In this document: positions 1-13,157 of the stretch, one piece after another
Numbering within the stretch: position 1 is the first letter of the stretch
Layout of the letters: each line of letters opens with the position of its first letter
Assembly (NCBI GenBank): GCA_015178975.1
Contig: WHVD01000001.1
Span: forward strand, 3,782,001-3,846,000
Length of the DNA: 64,000 nucleotides
Direction: 5' to 3'
Origin: Hysterangium stoloniferum
Lineage: Eukaryota; Basidiomycota; Agaricomycetes; Hysterangiales; Hysterangiaceae
Translations under genes and position numbers: made by a program
Notes under the pieces: model-generated
What the model was told of the DNA's origin: nothing
Seen by the model: only the letters and a program-made list of their open reading frames with translations
The model's database searches: none

Positions 1-1946
1 CTACCATTCCCGAAAATTAGGCGTCCGTAATTGAAGGTAACCGTAACCCCGTAACTCACTGGTGATCAAACCAATAAAGGCAGAGCCATATCCTCGCAGA
101 CACCACTGCATAGTACAGGCGTGAGAAAAATGAGAGCTACTTCGGAGTTTGCGGAAAGGTTTTATATACCGAGATCTCTTTCCTCATCGTCTGTCCGTCG
201 TTTGTTTCCCCCGTCCGCTAGTTTTTCTAGAGCGCGGTGCAGCCCCAAGTCTAGCGCCATCCGCATTGCATGACCGCATGGCAGCCATCCATTCGTACTC
301 CACGCCGAAAGAAGCAACATAGCTAGGAGGAAAAAAACCGAAGACATGAAGAAACAGCCCACCGAGGCAAGTGGCAGAACACACCTTGAACCGCCTCCTT
401 CCGGACAATTGGCCCAAATAAGGTGGATCTTGCAATACCTTGTGCTTCCTCCAAGCACTTGTAGAATGTCGGGGTAGGCGGGCCTGAGAGTGGGAAATGA
501 ACAGTGTCACGCGTAAATAAGAATTCTAAGACGTACTGTTTCCGCTGCGTATCTTACTTGCGACTGCCAAGATTGTGTCGAAGCAGAAGGGCGTGCGTTC
601 CTTGAGTCCCTCATAGGTATCGTAAGCAGGGTCGAAGAGGGGAATAAATAGATGGCATCCGGAGAAAAATCTAGGTGGCAAAGAAATGGTCAGCACGATA
701 CAACACTAGTTCGGAAACGATGTGAGCTAACATGTGGTAGAGTTCTTGGGCTTCTTGTTCAGACACCAGACCCTGAATACGATTCATTTGGCACTGTCCT
801 CGCATATTATACGTTTGAATGATACCTTTTCCAAAACGCTGGGGAACGCATTTCGAGGGGTGGGCTCTACCCTTCTACGCTTTTTAACCCTGCGGTAGGA
901 AAAATGGTGTAGATTAACGTCGGCTCCGGTCGAAATATTTCGTAAACGGCTTACCTGGACACGTTTGCCGAAGGTGCCGCAGCAGCTTCAGCGGCGGCGT
1001 TGGCCAACCCTTGCAAAGCCTCAATGGGAGCATTCATGGATGACCGGGGAAGCGTGTCTTCTGACTCATCATCTGAAGATGGGGCTGTGCTTGGCGCAAT
1101 GCCGTAAGTGGCGTATTTGTGTGGCTGGGGAGCATCAGGTTATTGGAATTCGAAGAGTAAGAAGACGACTTACTGGAGGGGCGAAACCAGGGAGCGGGGG
1201 GAACTGTCTGGCCCCGCCGTTTGGCCTTCCTGCATCGTCTTGTGAATAAAATTCGACACCACGGGATGGCTGGCCGTAAGACGTAGGGGGTGGTATGCCG
1301 GATGAGAAGCCAATATCGTTCCCGTTATTTCCCTGGATCGCAGAAAGGATACGGTCCAGCGAGGATTGCATGCCAAGCATCGTACTGTTCATGACCTGGA
1401 GAATGAATTGATTGAAGAGGTATAAATGAATTGTCCGATATGATCTAAGTTGAGGCACATACAAGATACTGGCCCTCGAGACGTGAGATCCTCCTTTCCA
1501 GAAGAGCGGATTCAGCGAGATTCTCCACGTCCACTACCGGTGCGCACTCACTCAATGGAACCGCTCGACATTGCAGGGACAATCTTCTTTTCAGGTTTCT
1601 CAAAGATACACTGCGTCCCGTTAAGCTGACAGCGACGGCACGGAGCCTGCTCTCCGGCCCGCCGGGCCTCTTTGAGCATTTGTGAAATGATAGTTTACAC
1701 TAGAAATATTTTCACCTCTCCTTCACATCGATTTTTGCCTTTGCGGCAAGCCGTGCAGGCTCTGGCACCCCGTTTGGGGATATGCACCGGCGACGTTTGC
1801 TTCTGGCCGGGAGGTTGACCGTTCTGCTGCATTCCGTCGGCCGTTATGCCATTTGACGCGGAAGGTACGCCGTTAGGTGGACTGGTGCGCCGCCTCTTAT
1901 TAGGTACATCCGAGTTCGATACAGAGGTAGAGGGAGAAAGAGACAT
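1..1946 (-). CDS. Zn2Cys6 fungal transcription factor (5' part, runs off left edge)
   Basis: Likely a nuclear sequence-specific regulator. The start is the ATG at 1946-1944. Exon 1 (1946-1716) gives a basic, Ser/Pro-rich N-terminus and the first half of a zinc cluster; exon 2 (1667-1552) supplies the rest, giving Cys spacing C-x2-C-x6-C-x14-C-x2-C-x6-C. Short exons 1493-1463, 1395-1174 and 1124-955 follow in frame and carry a coil-like stretch (ERISRLEGQYL) and an acidic/Ser linker. Further exons down to position 1 encode the fungal_trans middle homology region: FFSGCHLFIPLFDP, then GWLPCGHAMRMALDLGL, then ARIWLCLYWFDH near 80-120. An intron abuts position 1, so the C-terminus lies outside. 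The domain order resembles PriB/PrtT-like basidiomycete regulators, but I cannot assign an ortholog or targets. Class assignment is secure; the exact exons below 955 are less so. Confidence 0.9.
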
Positions 1947-3247
1947 GGCGCTGAGCTACATGCACGCCGTACTCATTAGCTGATGTCCCATCGGTAAAGT
2001 CCGATGGGTGCTTCGAGCATTTCACAGATATCATCTTTGTTTTGATCTCGTTGTCATTCTAGCAGTCTCGCCTCGTCCCCACCAGAAAAATACATTATGT
2101 ATAACACTTCTTTCTACTCTCGTGACGAAACCTGTCAAAGCCAGTGCCGCTTTTGGGGGGTCTTTTAATATAACAAGACGTTTATCGCCATATGCGTGGG
2201 CGCCTATTGTTGTCATTCATGGGAAATTGTGTCCCTACTCTGGTTGCTCCCACTTCGGCACGTCTCAGCTAGTCTAATTGTGTCATTACTCAGGAACAAG
2301 CGTCCCGAGAGAAAAGGAGCAGGATGGGGTTTAGAACTTGTTGCACTCCGTTTCAAAGGGAACACTTGTGTTCTTTAGAAGAAATCTCTTGTTGATTCAT
2401 AAGCAGTATTGATTTATTAACAGAGATTCACAGAGTGACTTCTCTACACGTTGCACGTAACGTCAATCGAAGGACGGGTACCTAGTTCTTGTACCATATG
2501 ACGTATACTGATATGATGTTTTCAAGATAGTATGGCAGAGTTGCTGTTGACACACCGTCCACCATAGTCACCATAAGCCGGGAATAATCCAATCTATTTT
2601 GTTGGTCCGGGTGTCTTATATTTAATAAATGTGGGGATGATTTCCGCTGTCTGAGAGAGAAATGCATGTTAATCGTTTGATTGATGATCCGAATGGCATT
2701 AGCCTTTACGTGAGAAGTCATGTTCGCTACTAAGGACAATCGATGACTGGGGTAGCAGATGATCAGCTTACAGGAAGTCCGGCTGAGATGGTATGCCGGT
2801 AGAAACTATATCCTAGATAACAAGGTTAGCTTAGAAATTTTGAAAGGCCAGTTATAGCGTAATCGGGTAGTACCTACACACCTGTATGCAGACAAATACG
2901 CACGATAATATTCATGAGACGTCATATGTATGTTAATTTCAGAAACAAGAAACGTACTTGATATCAATCTTTTCGACTTCAGCAGTTGTCAGTGGTTGAC
3001 AACTCAAGCCAGAAGACAACTGTCAAATCCAGGTCGAAAAGTCGCTCTAATCAACCTACTCTCCCGCATAAATTGGAATATTGAACAAATCACAGAAGAT
3101 ATTACGGAAAGCCGCAGTCCGAAAGCCCTGAACGAGAACGCTGAAGGTAAGGAGGAGTCGACGCGTTGTCACGGTTCTACAGGTCACCCGTGGCGCCTAC
3201 ATCCGTCAACAACTCAGTGGCGCTCATGTACCCTCCATGTTGGAATA
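1947..3247. other. Intergenic region, divergent promoters
   Basis: About 1.3 kb between two divergently transcribed genes, the Zn2Cys6 regulator and MED14. I saw no credible coding exon or repeat. Any promoter elements for the two genes should lie here, but none was identified with confidence. Confidence 0.5.
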
Positions 3248-6200
3248 ATGAGCCACATCCAACTACCTACGATGACGCATCCAATGAAGCATAATGGAAA
3301 TCACAATGGTATCAATGGCCGTAATACGACAATGGACCAGCCAACCATCGAAGAGCTCGAAGCTGAACTCCCAATCGTCCAGAATGACCAAGTTCCATTG
3401 TCTGAAGTCCTCTCTCGTGTTGTCCAAGATATATATGCCGAACTCATGACCTTGGCCGATACGTATGTTAAAAAACACGCACATGAAGAAATCAAGTATT
3501 GACCTCTTTCCTGATTAAAGGCTTCCAAGCAGCTCGGATTCTGCACGAAAACGAATGCTGGCCGATTTCGTCGTCAAACACAAAAAGCAAGTCGTGAAGC
3601 TTTTTGCTGTTGTTCAATGGGCCAGGGACGCAAAGGATGTGCAAAAATGCATGGTGAGGCTCCACCAAATTACATTGCAGCGTTGAAAGGATTTATTGCA
3701 AATTTTGAATGGTAGAATATTACGGCGTTCTTGATGGAACAGAATGCTCAGTTTGTGGAGGCCGTTGAGGCTATAACTCTCGCACGGGAAAGCCTTGCTC
3801 CTGCAAAGTCATTTTTTTTCCCGTTCTGTGTGGCATAATATTGACTTCTCTGCAGGCTGCGAAACCATGATATCCTAACATCACTTGATGTTCTGACTAC
3901 AGGGTCCTACCAACGTCTGCCTACCGTCATAAAGGTAGTTACGATGACAAGTTGTCCAATTGTTCTACATACTAATCTCTTGTCAGAAAATCTTCATTCC
4001 TCCCAAGCGACTATCGAAAGAAGACATTTCACGCACTCTTGCTGCCATTGACCATATCATCAGGTTTCGTCTACGGATGACAGAACTCGTCCCCGTCGAA
4101 TTGAACAAGTACTCAGTCTGTACGTCATATTATACGCGCTTTCGCTTGGCTTAACCCACTCTTACTGTAATCATCGATACTTTCCAAACGACCTCAATGC
4201 ATTTTCATCACTGCCCAGCATCTGCTCAAGTACATTTCCACGTGCCTAGATTGTTCTCGGTATCACTCTCATTACGCGGAGCTGAGAAAGGAGAACCATG
4301 GTTTCTGGTGGATGTCGAATTTGACATCAAAGTTGGAGGCGACGACACTGGTGTTGTCGGTCAGCATAGTTCGAGTTCTCATAGTACTTCATTTGCTTAT
4401 CTATTTTTTCTCAGAATTTCCCCGTTCGCCGACAGGAGTTACCAAACAACATATTGTAGATGAGGCTGACGCTCGTCTAGCTCGTTACATAGCTTCTCCC
4501 GTAGATGCCCAAGCAACGGAGCAGCCTACTAATCCCGCAACGGAGCCCAAGCAGCAACCTGCGCTGCCAGCAAGACCAAAACTACCTGAAAATGCTATAG
4601 ATGCGCCTCTGGTGCGACTCTATAACTTCATGCGTGAGTCCAACTTCTTTCCAAGGAGAGCAGCTCATCTAATAAAACTGTACAGAAATGATGTCGTTGT
4701 CATATCAACTTGAAATCCTTTGTTATCAAGTATGAATCTCATGCGTTCTCTACAGCCATGATTAACGTCATCCCAAGGCACAACGGATGCGATCGCTTGG
4801 TTGGGCCGACTACCTCAACGTTTTACTCTCCAATGACCGGAAAACACTCACGGTTACATATTGGATGTGAGCTTGTCATCATGATTTGTCCTATATACAT
4901 TATAAGAAAAAATGTTTTCTTAGCCGACAACCTCCCACACGACAACCAACTACGCAACTTCGAAACAAAGCGCCATTATTAGGCGGCACAATAACTATAT
5001 CCATCGAGCCTAAACCCCCGACAACCGGCACAACTCTCGTACCTTCTGTCACGCCGCATCCGCCTGGGCGGTCGCATAAAGACAGAGTGTTACATGAGCT
5101 TGGTTTAGCAACGAAGCTAAAACGACAGGGACAGGGGCAAGAGACACCCAAGTTTCCCTCAGACGAAGTGGAGCGTTTATGTCTGAACGTTAAATGGGTC
5201 CCTGAAGCCTCGGCGTTGGGTTTTGTAACTAATCCGGCGGATTGGTTGGTACAGTATGAGATCGTGAGTGCTTCCAACTACTGTTAATGTCGTGAGCTTA
5301 TGCTTGAAGCGCAGTCGCCAGATGATTTGGACTTTCAAGGACTGTTGATGAAGGCCGTTCGACGTCACTCCGAAGCGATCCTAACTGTTTTCCGGCGACA
5401 GTTAGCTGAAGGGCCCTTTCGTCAGGTATTCTCTAATGAAGAAGTGATATTGTCGACAGATGGTCCGTGTTATGCTTTGTATTGCTTAACCTGTATTAAA
5501 GGTCTGCTGCAGGTGATAACCCTGCCCTACAAATACTTTTGTGCGCGGGAGAAGTCGTCATCGTCACTATTGACACAAGAACAGGACGCTTTAACCTCCG
5601 CGATACTGGTGATTTAGCAGCTGCAGGAAGGGGCCCGCGTTTTGCAGTTGTCACGGACCGAATCAATGAAACACCGATTATGATTGTCAATGCGATCGTC
5701 ACTTTGCGATACAATGTACGTGATTTATTAGAGGCAATTTACCATTTGGTATTGACAGAGCTCAGACCATCGTTGAGAGCGCGGAACAGAAAGCCATCGC
5801 TATGGGATTACAGACATACCGAAGTCGCAATATGTCCCGAGAGGGTGTGTAGTCTGACAACATCCACATTGTCCTTGCTTAACTACCTGTGACTTCCTAG
5901 AAACTGCCAAGTTTGGACCAACTACCCGCGCACATCTCTTCATCCGATTACATAATTTCCCTACACACTATCTCGTCCTGGTCGTAGCCGATGACGACTT
6001 CAAGCACGCCTTAGTCTCAGTAAAGACTGTCATGGTCGATGGAAACGCGTCTATGGTGATGGATGATATTGGATGGCTGGACGTCGCGCGAATACGTGGT
6101 AATGACTTACGCGTGCAGCCTGCTTTGGCTGAGGACCAAGTTGAGACTGGATCGAAACGGAAGGCTGTGGGTGGTGAACTGTTGGGTCGGTCAGAAGCGG

Positions 6201-7789
6201 CTAGGCCCACCACAGAAAGGTCAGCTTCCGCCCATATTGGTCGTATATTGCTAATCAATCCTCAGCTTCAAGTTGGAGTCGGATGTCATCCGCGAGCTGT
6301 ATGCTTACTGTTGGTATGTTACGTGTTGCCTTACCCTCTATGACTCCTTACGAACGTAACTAGTGCTCGTGTATCCCACATGAAAGTGGAACAGCAACTG
6401 AAGTCCAGAGGTATACCATATACACATGTCATGCCATACGCATCGCCAGAGCTTTCCCGGGCCATGCCTCGTGGTATACATTCATCCCTGGCCCTATCGG
6501 TACCCGTGCTCTGCGTCCAATCGAAGGATATCCTTTCCGGCGTTCCGGCTGCTGAAGCGGCGATGCCCAACATTCGTGTCGTGCCGATCAACTGGTGGTC
6601 AGAACGAAAATGCCAGGTATGATATGCTATTCGTTTATTCCGCAAAAGATCCCCAACATGTTTCTAGGTCGTCACATGTGTTAAACTCAAATATGTTCAG
6701 CCACCGGTCGGCAAAACGGCGGGAATGGGGAGTAGCGTTATCCGACCGTCAAAGAGCGTCATTTACGACACGCGAGAAGCAATCGTGTCCTTTTTATCTG
6801 ACGACGTTAATACCTGCGTTGATGAGTTCTTGGATGAGTGGGCGCGTGTCTCGACTATCGTTGTTATAGCTCGAGAAGGTACATTTTTTTTTAACGCTCA
6901 TATTGTATAACATCTGAGTTTACGGGTTAGTGTCTCAAATGGCCAAAACAAAGCGGTGGGATGACGTCCGATTACTATCATTTGACCTTCAAACGGTCGA
7001 GTTTACGTATACGACTGTTCGTATCGTTATGATATTGATTGATCGACTTTTTTGTACTCATACATGTGAACATAGGGGTACGCCCTATCCATCAGCTGTA
7101 ACCAGCAGAGCTCGGGCGGCTCTTATCAACTCAAGTTTTCACGGATTTCGCCCAGTGGTTCGCGTACCCCAGGTGTGAGCCTGCATGACGAAGCAACCCG
7201 ATTCCTCCGCCCTTTGCTGCGCACCGGGCGCCTCGCTACATCGCTATCGGAAATGGTGGAGATGTTGCGAGATACGTTACCAATGGCGCTAGAGTTGGAA
7301 ACATTGACGAGCGGCACTTCAGCATCGGCGTCGAAGGTAGATGTGTATCCAAAGGCTTGTGGGTGGTACAGAGCCCTGCTCGGAGATCTGCGGTACGTCT
7401 TTTCTTTGGCCTTGATATATATGTGTGTACTCATGGTTAAATTTGTCACCCACAGACACGCCCTGGACTTCCGATTAATGACTCAACAACGCGTTGTGGT
7501 CATGGACGGCTCGCATTCCATTTTCAGGTCTTCCGCAGAGGATGACGTCCAAGATAGCCTGCCAGGTGGCGCGATGGGTGTCCTACAGCCAGTTCCAGAT
7601 TTCGCCCAGATTCTGACCGAAGTTCTACGGGACGCTCGAGTCGATGGCTGGGCGGGTGATCTCGATAACTTTGGAATTGCACTGATTGATGTGGGCCTTG
7701 TCTGCAGCGCGAGCGTTGCTGGCAAGATTGGAGTCGCGGTGTTCCGGAAGGTCCAGGAAAAATTGAAAGGGAGTATTAAACCGCCCTAG
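3248..7789 (+). CDS. MED14: Mediator complex subunit 14 (MED14/Rgr1)
   Basis: Backbone subunit of Mediator, which links activators to RNA polymerase II in the nucleus. Twenty exons rebuilt by hand close in frame: 3248-3462, 3521-3653, 3716-3807, 3856-3934, 3987-4119, 4219-4350, 4415-4633, 4686-4729, 4778-4866, 4924-5263, 5297-5468, 5513-5715, 5766-5844, 5901-6219, 6266-6313, 6364-6616, 6668-6878, 6931-7016, 7076-7392, 7456-7789; about 1165 aa. The N-terminal MED14 signature is clear: VPLSEVLSRVVQDIYAEL, then KLFAVVQWARDAKDVQKC, then LDVLTTGSYQRLPTVIKK and LRMTELVPVELNKY. Later blocks (SYQLEIL; LTVTYW; VTIDTRTGRF) also match family layout. An in-frame ATG at 3272 is an alternative start. Introns are 42-99 nt. 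The intron after 3807 has an atypical GTCATT donor but restores the conserved reading. No frame breaks were found. Confidence 0.95.
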
Positions 7790-9361
7790 GCGTATATAGC
7801 GTAATGTAGTGTTTATTGCTTTGGGCTTTCATGGTTCGCATCACCCAGCAGTACTGCTAGATCTCATAATGATATGTAATCTTGATCCAAGTTTTTTTTA
7901 ACGAAGCACAAGCACTAAATCGGCTTAGAGCAACTGATACAACTTTTCCGAGTCGGCATAAACTCACACTGCGAAGTCTTACACATCATCGTCTTTTTAT
8001 ATAAGGTTGGAATAATCTATGATTAGTGATTAGTAAGTAGTGAAGGCACTAACATCAGTGCTTGGTTACGAAGATAAGGCTTGACACGGGCTCAATAATT
8101 GTCCGAGGCCTATCGCTCCAGTAACCCTCCGTGGTGTAAGCACTCATCTAGCGGTGGACATGTCGAAAAGAATGTGTCAAAATAACCCATTGTTTGCAGA
8201 ATTAATTCTAATAACACATCTGACATTTCTGTCATTCGCAGTGACATCGTTTGAACACTAGATATCTGTTGGAAATGGTGAAGAAACACCCACCTCTCCA
8301 GGGGCGGTTCACCCTCCTCCTTCTACCAAATACTTGAAAATGCATGTTGTGGACCATGCTCAGTGGCTGATGCATAATTTAACCCATGTACACCTAAACT
8401 ATCACCAAATCTATCATGTCAGAAGGTGATTCACTGACTGACACACTGATTGATACAAGTACTTCATTATTATTAAACCCTTGTAGTTTGTGCACACTTA
8501 CAATAAGCCAACTCGTACTATTTTTAATAATATCATGTGTCAAGTTTGGTGTGGATTGAGTAAAAATTGAGCAAGATATCTGAATATGTCTGATGTGTGA
8601 GGTCATGATAGTACTATGGGACATAACTATGGATACCCATCCCCTGAATTTTATAGACATTATACACAAGTTAATCAGATCGAGGGTTTGATAGGTTAAT
8701 ATCCTTGGGTGGGCGTGTGCGGCCAGGGAGAAGATGAAGGATACTTCAATGACCCCCTCCTTTACACTAAATGATTCTAATGGGTGAAATATGCTATAGT
8801 ACTGGAGAACTCACAAAGGCACTGTAAAAACTAAGTCAATACATTTAGCGACGTCACTGACTAGTCCTTCCCTCATTTTGAAGGGGAATTCAACTTGGGA
8901 TGGCGGCTCGGTACTATGACTAGCACCATTTAATTTGTAGGACAACGATTACCTTCACAAATGGCAATTCTTCCACAAAGGGGTGCAGGTTGCATCGTTG
9001 AAGAGGTAAGTGGTCTTGGCTTACCACTTTGAATGGGTTTTACAACCGTTTGTAGCAATCTGGAACCTCGATTTAAACAGCTAAAAATCTGGGAGCCCCT
9101 GGAACCCGGCATAAATCATAAGTAGCTGGGCAACACTTTGTCAGTAACCTAAGAACCAATTTTGTCGAGCCTGCGTAAATTGTTTATAATAATATTGCAT
9201 ATTTACTAGGCCCTGGCGGAGTGAACTATCATACTGAAGTCTAAGCTGAGACCTAATTATCGGTTCAAACTCCGGGAGAATCCCTGCCGAACAAGCATGA
9301 TCATCTAACAGTTGTTAATCCTACGAAATAATATTCCACAGCGGCTACTTTTATCCCTACT
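7790..9361. other. Intergenic region
   Basis: About 1.6 kb between MED14 and the phosphoesterase gene on the same strand. Only short ORFs without recognisable domains are present. I see no transposon ends or tRNA here. It presumably holds the MED14 terminator and the promoter of the downstream gene. Confidence 0.5.
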
Positions 9362-11305
9362 ATGGCATCATTGCAGGATTTTGTTCGTGTTATCGCTTCT
9401 TCTGGCTCAAAGTCAAGGTTTATAACCTACCTGAGACTTTTCTGGATTGGGATCATTTTATGGTGTGAACTGGGTACATTTCATTTCAGCCTAGTCTCTT
9501 GCAACTGGCCGGATACTGTGAGTCTTCTAGTATGTATAAAACTCCCCCAAACATCTAATAATTCACCATTAGCAAAATGCCTCACTTTCCTCTACTCATA
9601 TTCTGTTGATAGCTGACCCGCAGGTGTTGGACCATAACTCATACCCCGGAAGACCAGCTTGGTTACAAACCGTGACACAATACGTCGTGGATCTTAATCT
9701 GCGCAAAAGCTGGAATGCCATTTCTAGTAGATTTCACCCTCAAATGGCCATCTTTTTGGGTGACATGATGGATAATGGCAGGTCCATTGTCGACGAACGC
9801 GAGTAATTATTACATCTTATATTTTACCCAAGAGGCTATTGAATTTCTCTCTTCTACAAGGTACAATGCCTACGTCACTCGTTTTAAAACCATGTTCAAA
9901 TTTCCAAAGTCCACACCATCGTATTTTCTCCCTGGAAATCATGACATAGGGTAAGGCTAGGGCTATTTCTCTGTACAGCACGTGTATTTACTTCGATGAA
10001 GGCTAGGGCCATCAGCCAATTTGACCATGAAATCTCTTGCTTATCAGCGATTTAAGACGCATTTTGGCGCTCTAAACCAAAATTTCAAAGTTGGGAATTA
10101 CACTACATTTCTGTTAATTGATGCGCCAGGACTTGTGGATGAATTTTCGTACGCTCAAAGCAATTTTCACGATTGGCGGGAAGTAACAGGCGGGTCTATA
10201 GAGTATTTGCTAAGTTTTATCGAACGTATGTCGAAATTTCCACGTAATAAAATGTCTTTCACTCAGTCATTTTATATATCTTATCGCCATTTCACACCCA
10301 TCCTCTCTCCACAGAACGTCCACCGGGTCCCGTTATACTCTTTACCCATATACCTCTCCATCGTACAAATATCGAACTTGGGAAATGTGGATCACTTCGT
10401 GAAAAGTCCGACACAATTCACCCCGGAAGAGGGGCTGGTTATGAAAACTTGCTACCACATCCAATATCGGCATTCATCCTTGATAAGCTGCGCCCCTCCA
10501 TAGTGTTTAGGTGAGTGACTCACCATAATGTCTAACATTTTACTTTATACCTCATCCTAGTGGTGATGATCATGATTATTGCGACTATACTCACACTATG
10601 TCCAACGGACGCTCGGTTCGTGAAGTGACAGTTCCTTCGATTTCAATGGCCATGGGAGTGAGACGGCCTGGGTTTCAATTACTCGCTGTTGCAACGCCAC
10701 AATCTATATCAGAAGGCCACAATGGCGACAATATTCTCTCCGCAGGCTTGATTACCGACACCTTGTGTCACTTACCAGATCAAATAGGGATCTACATATA
10801 CCGATATGCAGCTTTCGGCATTCTCACTGTGCTAGCAATTCTTGTTATCAACTATAGACACGATCGTGCACCATGCGGCTCTCGAAGAAGCATTAACAAA
10901 CGAGGACGGAGTTCGTCAAGACGTTCGTTCTCTCTGTCTAGTGAATTTGGACTGGCTAATCGCCAGGACTTCTATACCATAGCCACTGATGAACATAGGG
11001 CAAGCCCCACCATTTCAACGCGGATATCCCATAACAAGACAGTTTCCTCGGCTAGTTTGGACTCTGATACAAACACACCGGACGCATCTCTCCCGCTCTA
11101 CATCCCTAGCGAAAGAAATGACGTCGGGCACGAGAAAAGCCGCCATAAACGTGGATTTATCTCTATAGTTTTTCCCACTTCGAAAATGCGACGTCCAAAA
11201 GCGAGGAGTGGCGCGTGGCTTTTTCGAAGTGCCAGAGATTTTTGGAAAGTTGCTTGGCCCTCTCTTTTCGTTTACGTCGGCATTTCTTGTTTATTTTGGC
11301 GGTAA
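9362..11305 (+). CDS. Ted1/Cdc1/PGAP5-type metallophosphoesterase
   Basis: Calcineurin-like metallophosphoesterase of the Cdc1/Ted1/MPPE1 group. Family members act in the secretory pathway on ethanolamine-phosphate of GPI anchors, using Mn2+. Six exons close in frame: 9362-9517, 9573-9802, 9861-9950, 10002-10225, 10315-10510, 10561-11305; 546 aa. Metal motifs occur in the expected order: LLIADPQVLD (DxQ/H), FLGDMMDNGR (GDxxD), PGNHDIGLG (GNHD), FTHIPLHR, and FSGDDHDYCDYTH (GxDHxxC). A hydrophobic N-terminal segment (residues about 22-40), a segment after YIYRYAAFGILTVLAI, and a last one ending LFVYVGISCLFW fit a membrane-anchored enzyme with a lumenal catalytic domain. A long Ser/Arg-rich tail separates the last two. 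The family is certain; whether it is the Ted1 or the Cdc1 ortholog is not resolved. Confidence 0.9.
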
Positions 11306-11466
11306 CGCCCCTGGGCGTTTCAGCGCTTCGGACATACATCTCCAATGTAGCATGTTATCCTATTCTTAATTAGAAATACATGTATGAACGTATGAGTAAA
11401 TAACGGTATAAACGCGGCGGTTTGTGAGAACGTAGCGAAAAATCTAGTTAGACTGTCAAAGGCTGC

Positions 11467-13157
11467 TCATTCCCAATCACTGTCATCACCGTCTTCATTC
11501 TTTGATTGTCCTTTACCCTTCGACTCACTTCCCCGGCCGCCCGTCGACGACACATTTCCCGACGAAACAACATCATAAGAATCTTCCGACTCACGAGGGC
11601 TCACGCACACTGGCGTCTGGGAGGTAGAGCTTGGAGTCGATATGGGGACAGGTAATTGCTCGATCTGGCGCTCGGCCTTGCTCTCGAATGCCGCGGAAGT
11701 CGGCGTAGCTGATGGGCGGGTAGTAATGGGAGTGGCGTTTTCATCCCGCGAGGTGGAAAGAAGGCCTTCGTCTTCTTCGTCCTCCCAAGTGAAGTCGTCC
11801 TCGTCATCTCCAGTGGCTGCAACCAATGCCTTGCGTTTTTCTTCCTCGCGCTCAATTTGGTGGACCCGGAAGAAATAGCGTGTCCAAAATGTTTCGGTGG
11901 TCATTTCAGCGGGGACTAATCAAAACCGATTATGGTTCTGGTCATTCCATCAAAATCAATAAACTCACCGAGTTCATCACGCAATGACGTCAACGCCTTG
12001 ATATCCTCATCTGTGTCATGGCCGTCCAGTGCATCAGAAATACGCTTGTTCCAAACTTCTCCCGAAGTTCCACCATTGGTTTCCACATCATGGAGGAAAT
12101 AAGTCCACATATCTCTCAGGGCACCATCCTCGTCAGAATCGGGGTCCTTTCTAACATCTTCCGGATTGCTTCGTAGCTTGCGCAAAAGCGCGTCAGCACG
12201 CTTCCCAGCTGCACGTGGGATGCTGAATATAACATTCGACTCTTTATCCTTACCCTTTCTTGATGGCCCAGATGTTAGACTTGTCTGCAAGGGCCATACA
12301 TCCGTACCATCCCAGAGAACACCTGGGGTATTATCGGCTTCTTCGGGGGGCACAACCTTGACTGCATCTTTCAGAAATTCGCCAGCTTCCTTTAAGAATG
12401 CCTCTCCTCTGCTCATATATTGTTCTGCTAGTCTCTCCGCTTGTTGAACAGTTGTGCCTTGCTGAACACGTTGGATATTCTCTGTGAGTGTAGCGCGGAG
12501 CTGTGCAAAATTCGCTGTGGCATTATCCAAGTGGAGTCCTTGTTGGAGATTATCTGGAAGATGCCGTTGAAGCGTAGAAGACAGGGCAGTGGGAGTCAGG
12601 TTGGGAGGAAGAGAACCCTGAAGACGCGATAGGAAGCTTTCTGAAGATGACACTTGGGTGGAAGTTGAGGAGCTAATAGTGGTTTCCGATACATTGTCCA
12701 TTGAAGCCTTACTATTCTCCACGGGGTTCTCATCGGGTGCTTCGGAAAGTACTGAACCAGAAGATTCATTATTGGGAACTGTTGCCAGCTTTCCAAGCTC
12801 CTTCTGCGCTTGTGAAACAACATCGCCGAAATCCTGAATTGAGGATAGTTTAAAAAATGGACCATCTTCTTGCTCAACTTTCCCACCTTGCGAGCTGATT
12901 CAAATGCACTCTGACTCTGATAAGTGACTAGTGTCAGAAGTAATAATTACTTTACTAAACAAAACTCGCACTTGTTTCCGCACACCACCCCAGAACCTCC
13001 CCAATTGGCCAAAAACCTGTGTCACTTCGTCATTTAAACGTGGCGTTGGCGTAGTCGTTGTCGTAGAAGAAAACGAAGAGGAGGATTCTTCGATATTGGT
13101 TGGTTTGCTCTCGGAGACTACTGGAACGTCAAAGTCGTACAAGTCAAGAGAATTCAT
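11467..13157 (-). CDS. BSD-domain protein
   Basis: Four exons on the minus strand close in frame: 13157-12972, 12916-12887 (30 nt), 12833-11969, 11915-11467; 509 aa. The start MNSLDLYDFDVP is typical of fungal BSD proteins and is followed by a conserved helix, QLGRFWGGVRKQ then DFGDVVSQAQKELGKL, which is only continuous if the 30-nt exon and the 53-nt intron 12834-12886 are used. The BSD domain lies around residues 325-385 and includes the aromatic motif TFWTRYFFRVHQI. The tail is acidic and Ser-rich and ends DDSDWE. BSD-domain proteins occur in TFIIH p62-type and synapse-associated-type families; the layout here is the latter. Cellular role in fungi is poorly defined. It is tail-to-tail with the phosphoesterase gene, 161 bp apart. 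Confidence 0.88.

Noticed and set aside
3263..3546. Minus-strand frames opposite MED14 exon 1
   Set aside because: Shadows of a coding exon; no family motifs.
9240..9300. Possible tRNA because of GGTTCAAACTCC
   Set aside because: The box B match needs an extra base, and no box A or cloverleaf fits upstream.
11601..11878. Open frames overlapping the BSD gene tail on both strands
   Set aside because: Low-complexity shadows of the Ser/acid-rich C-terminus.
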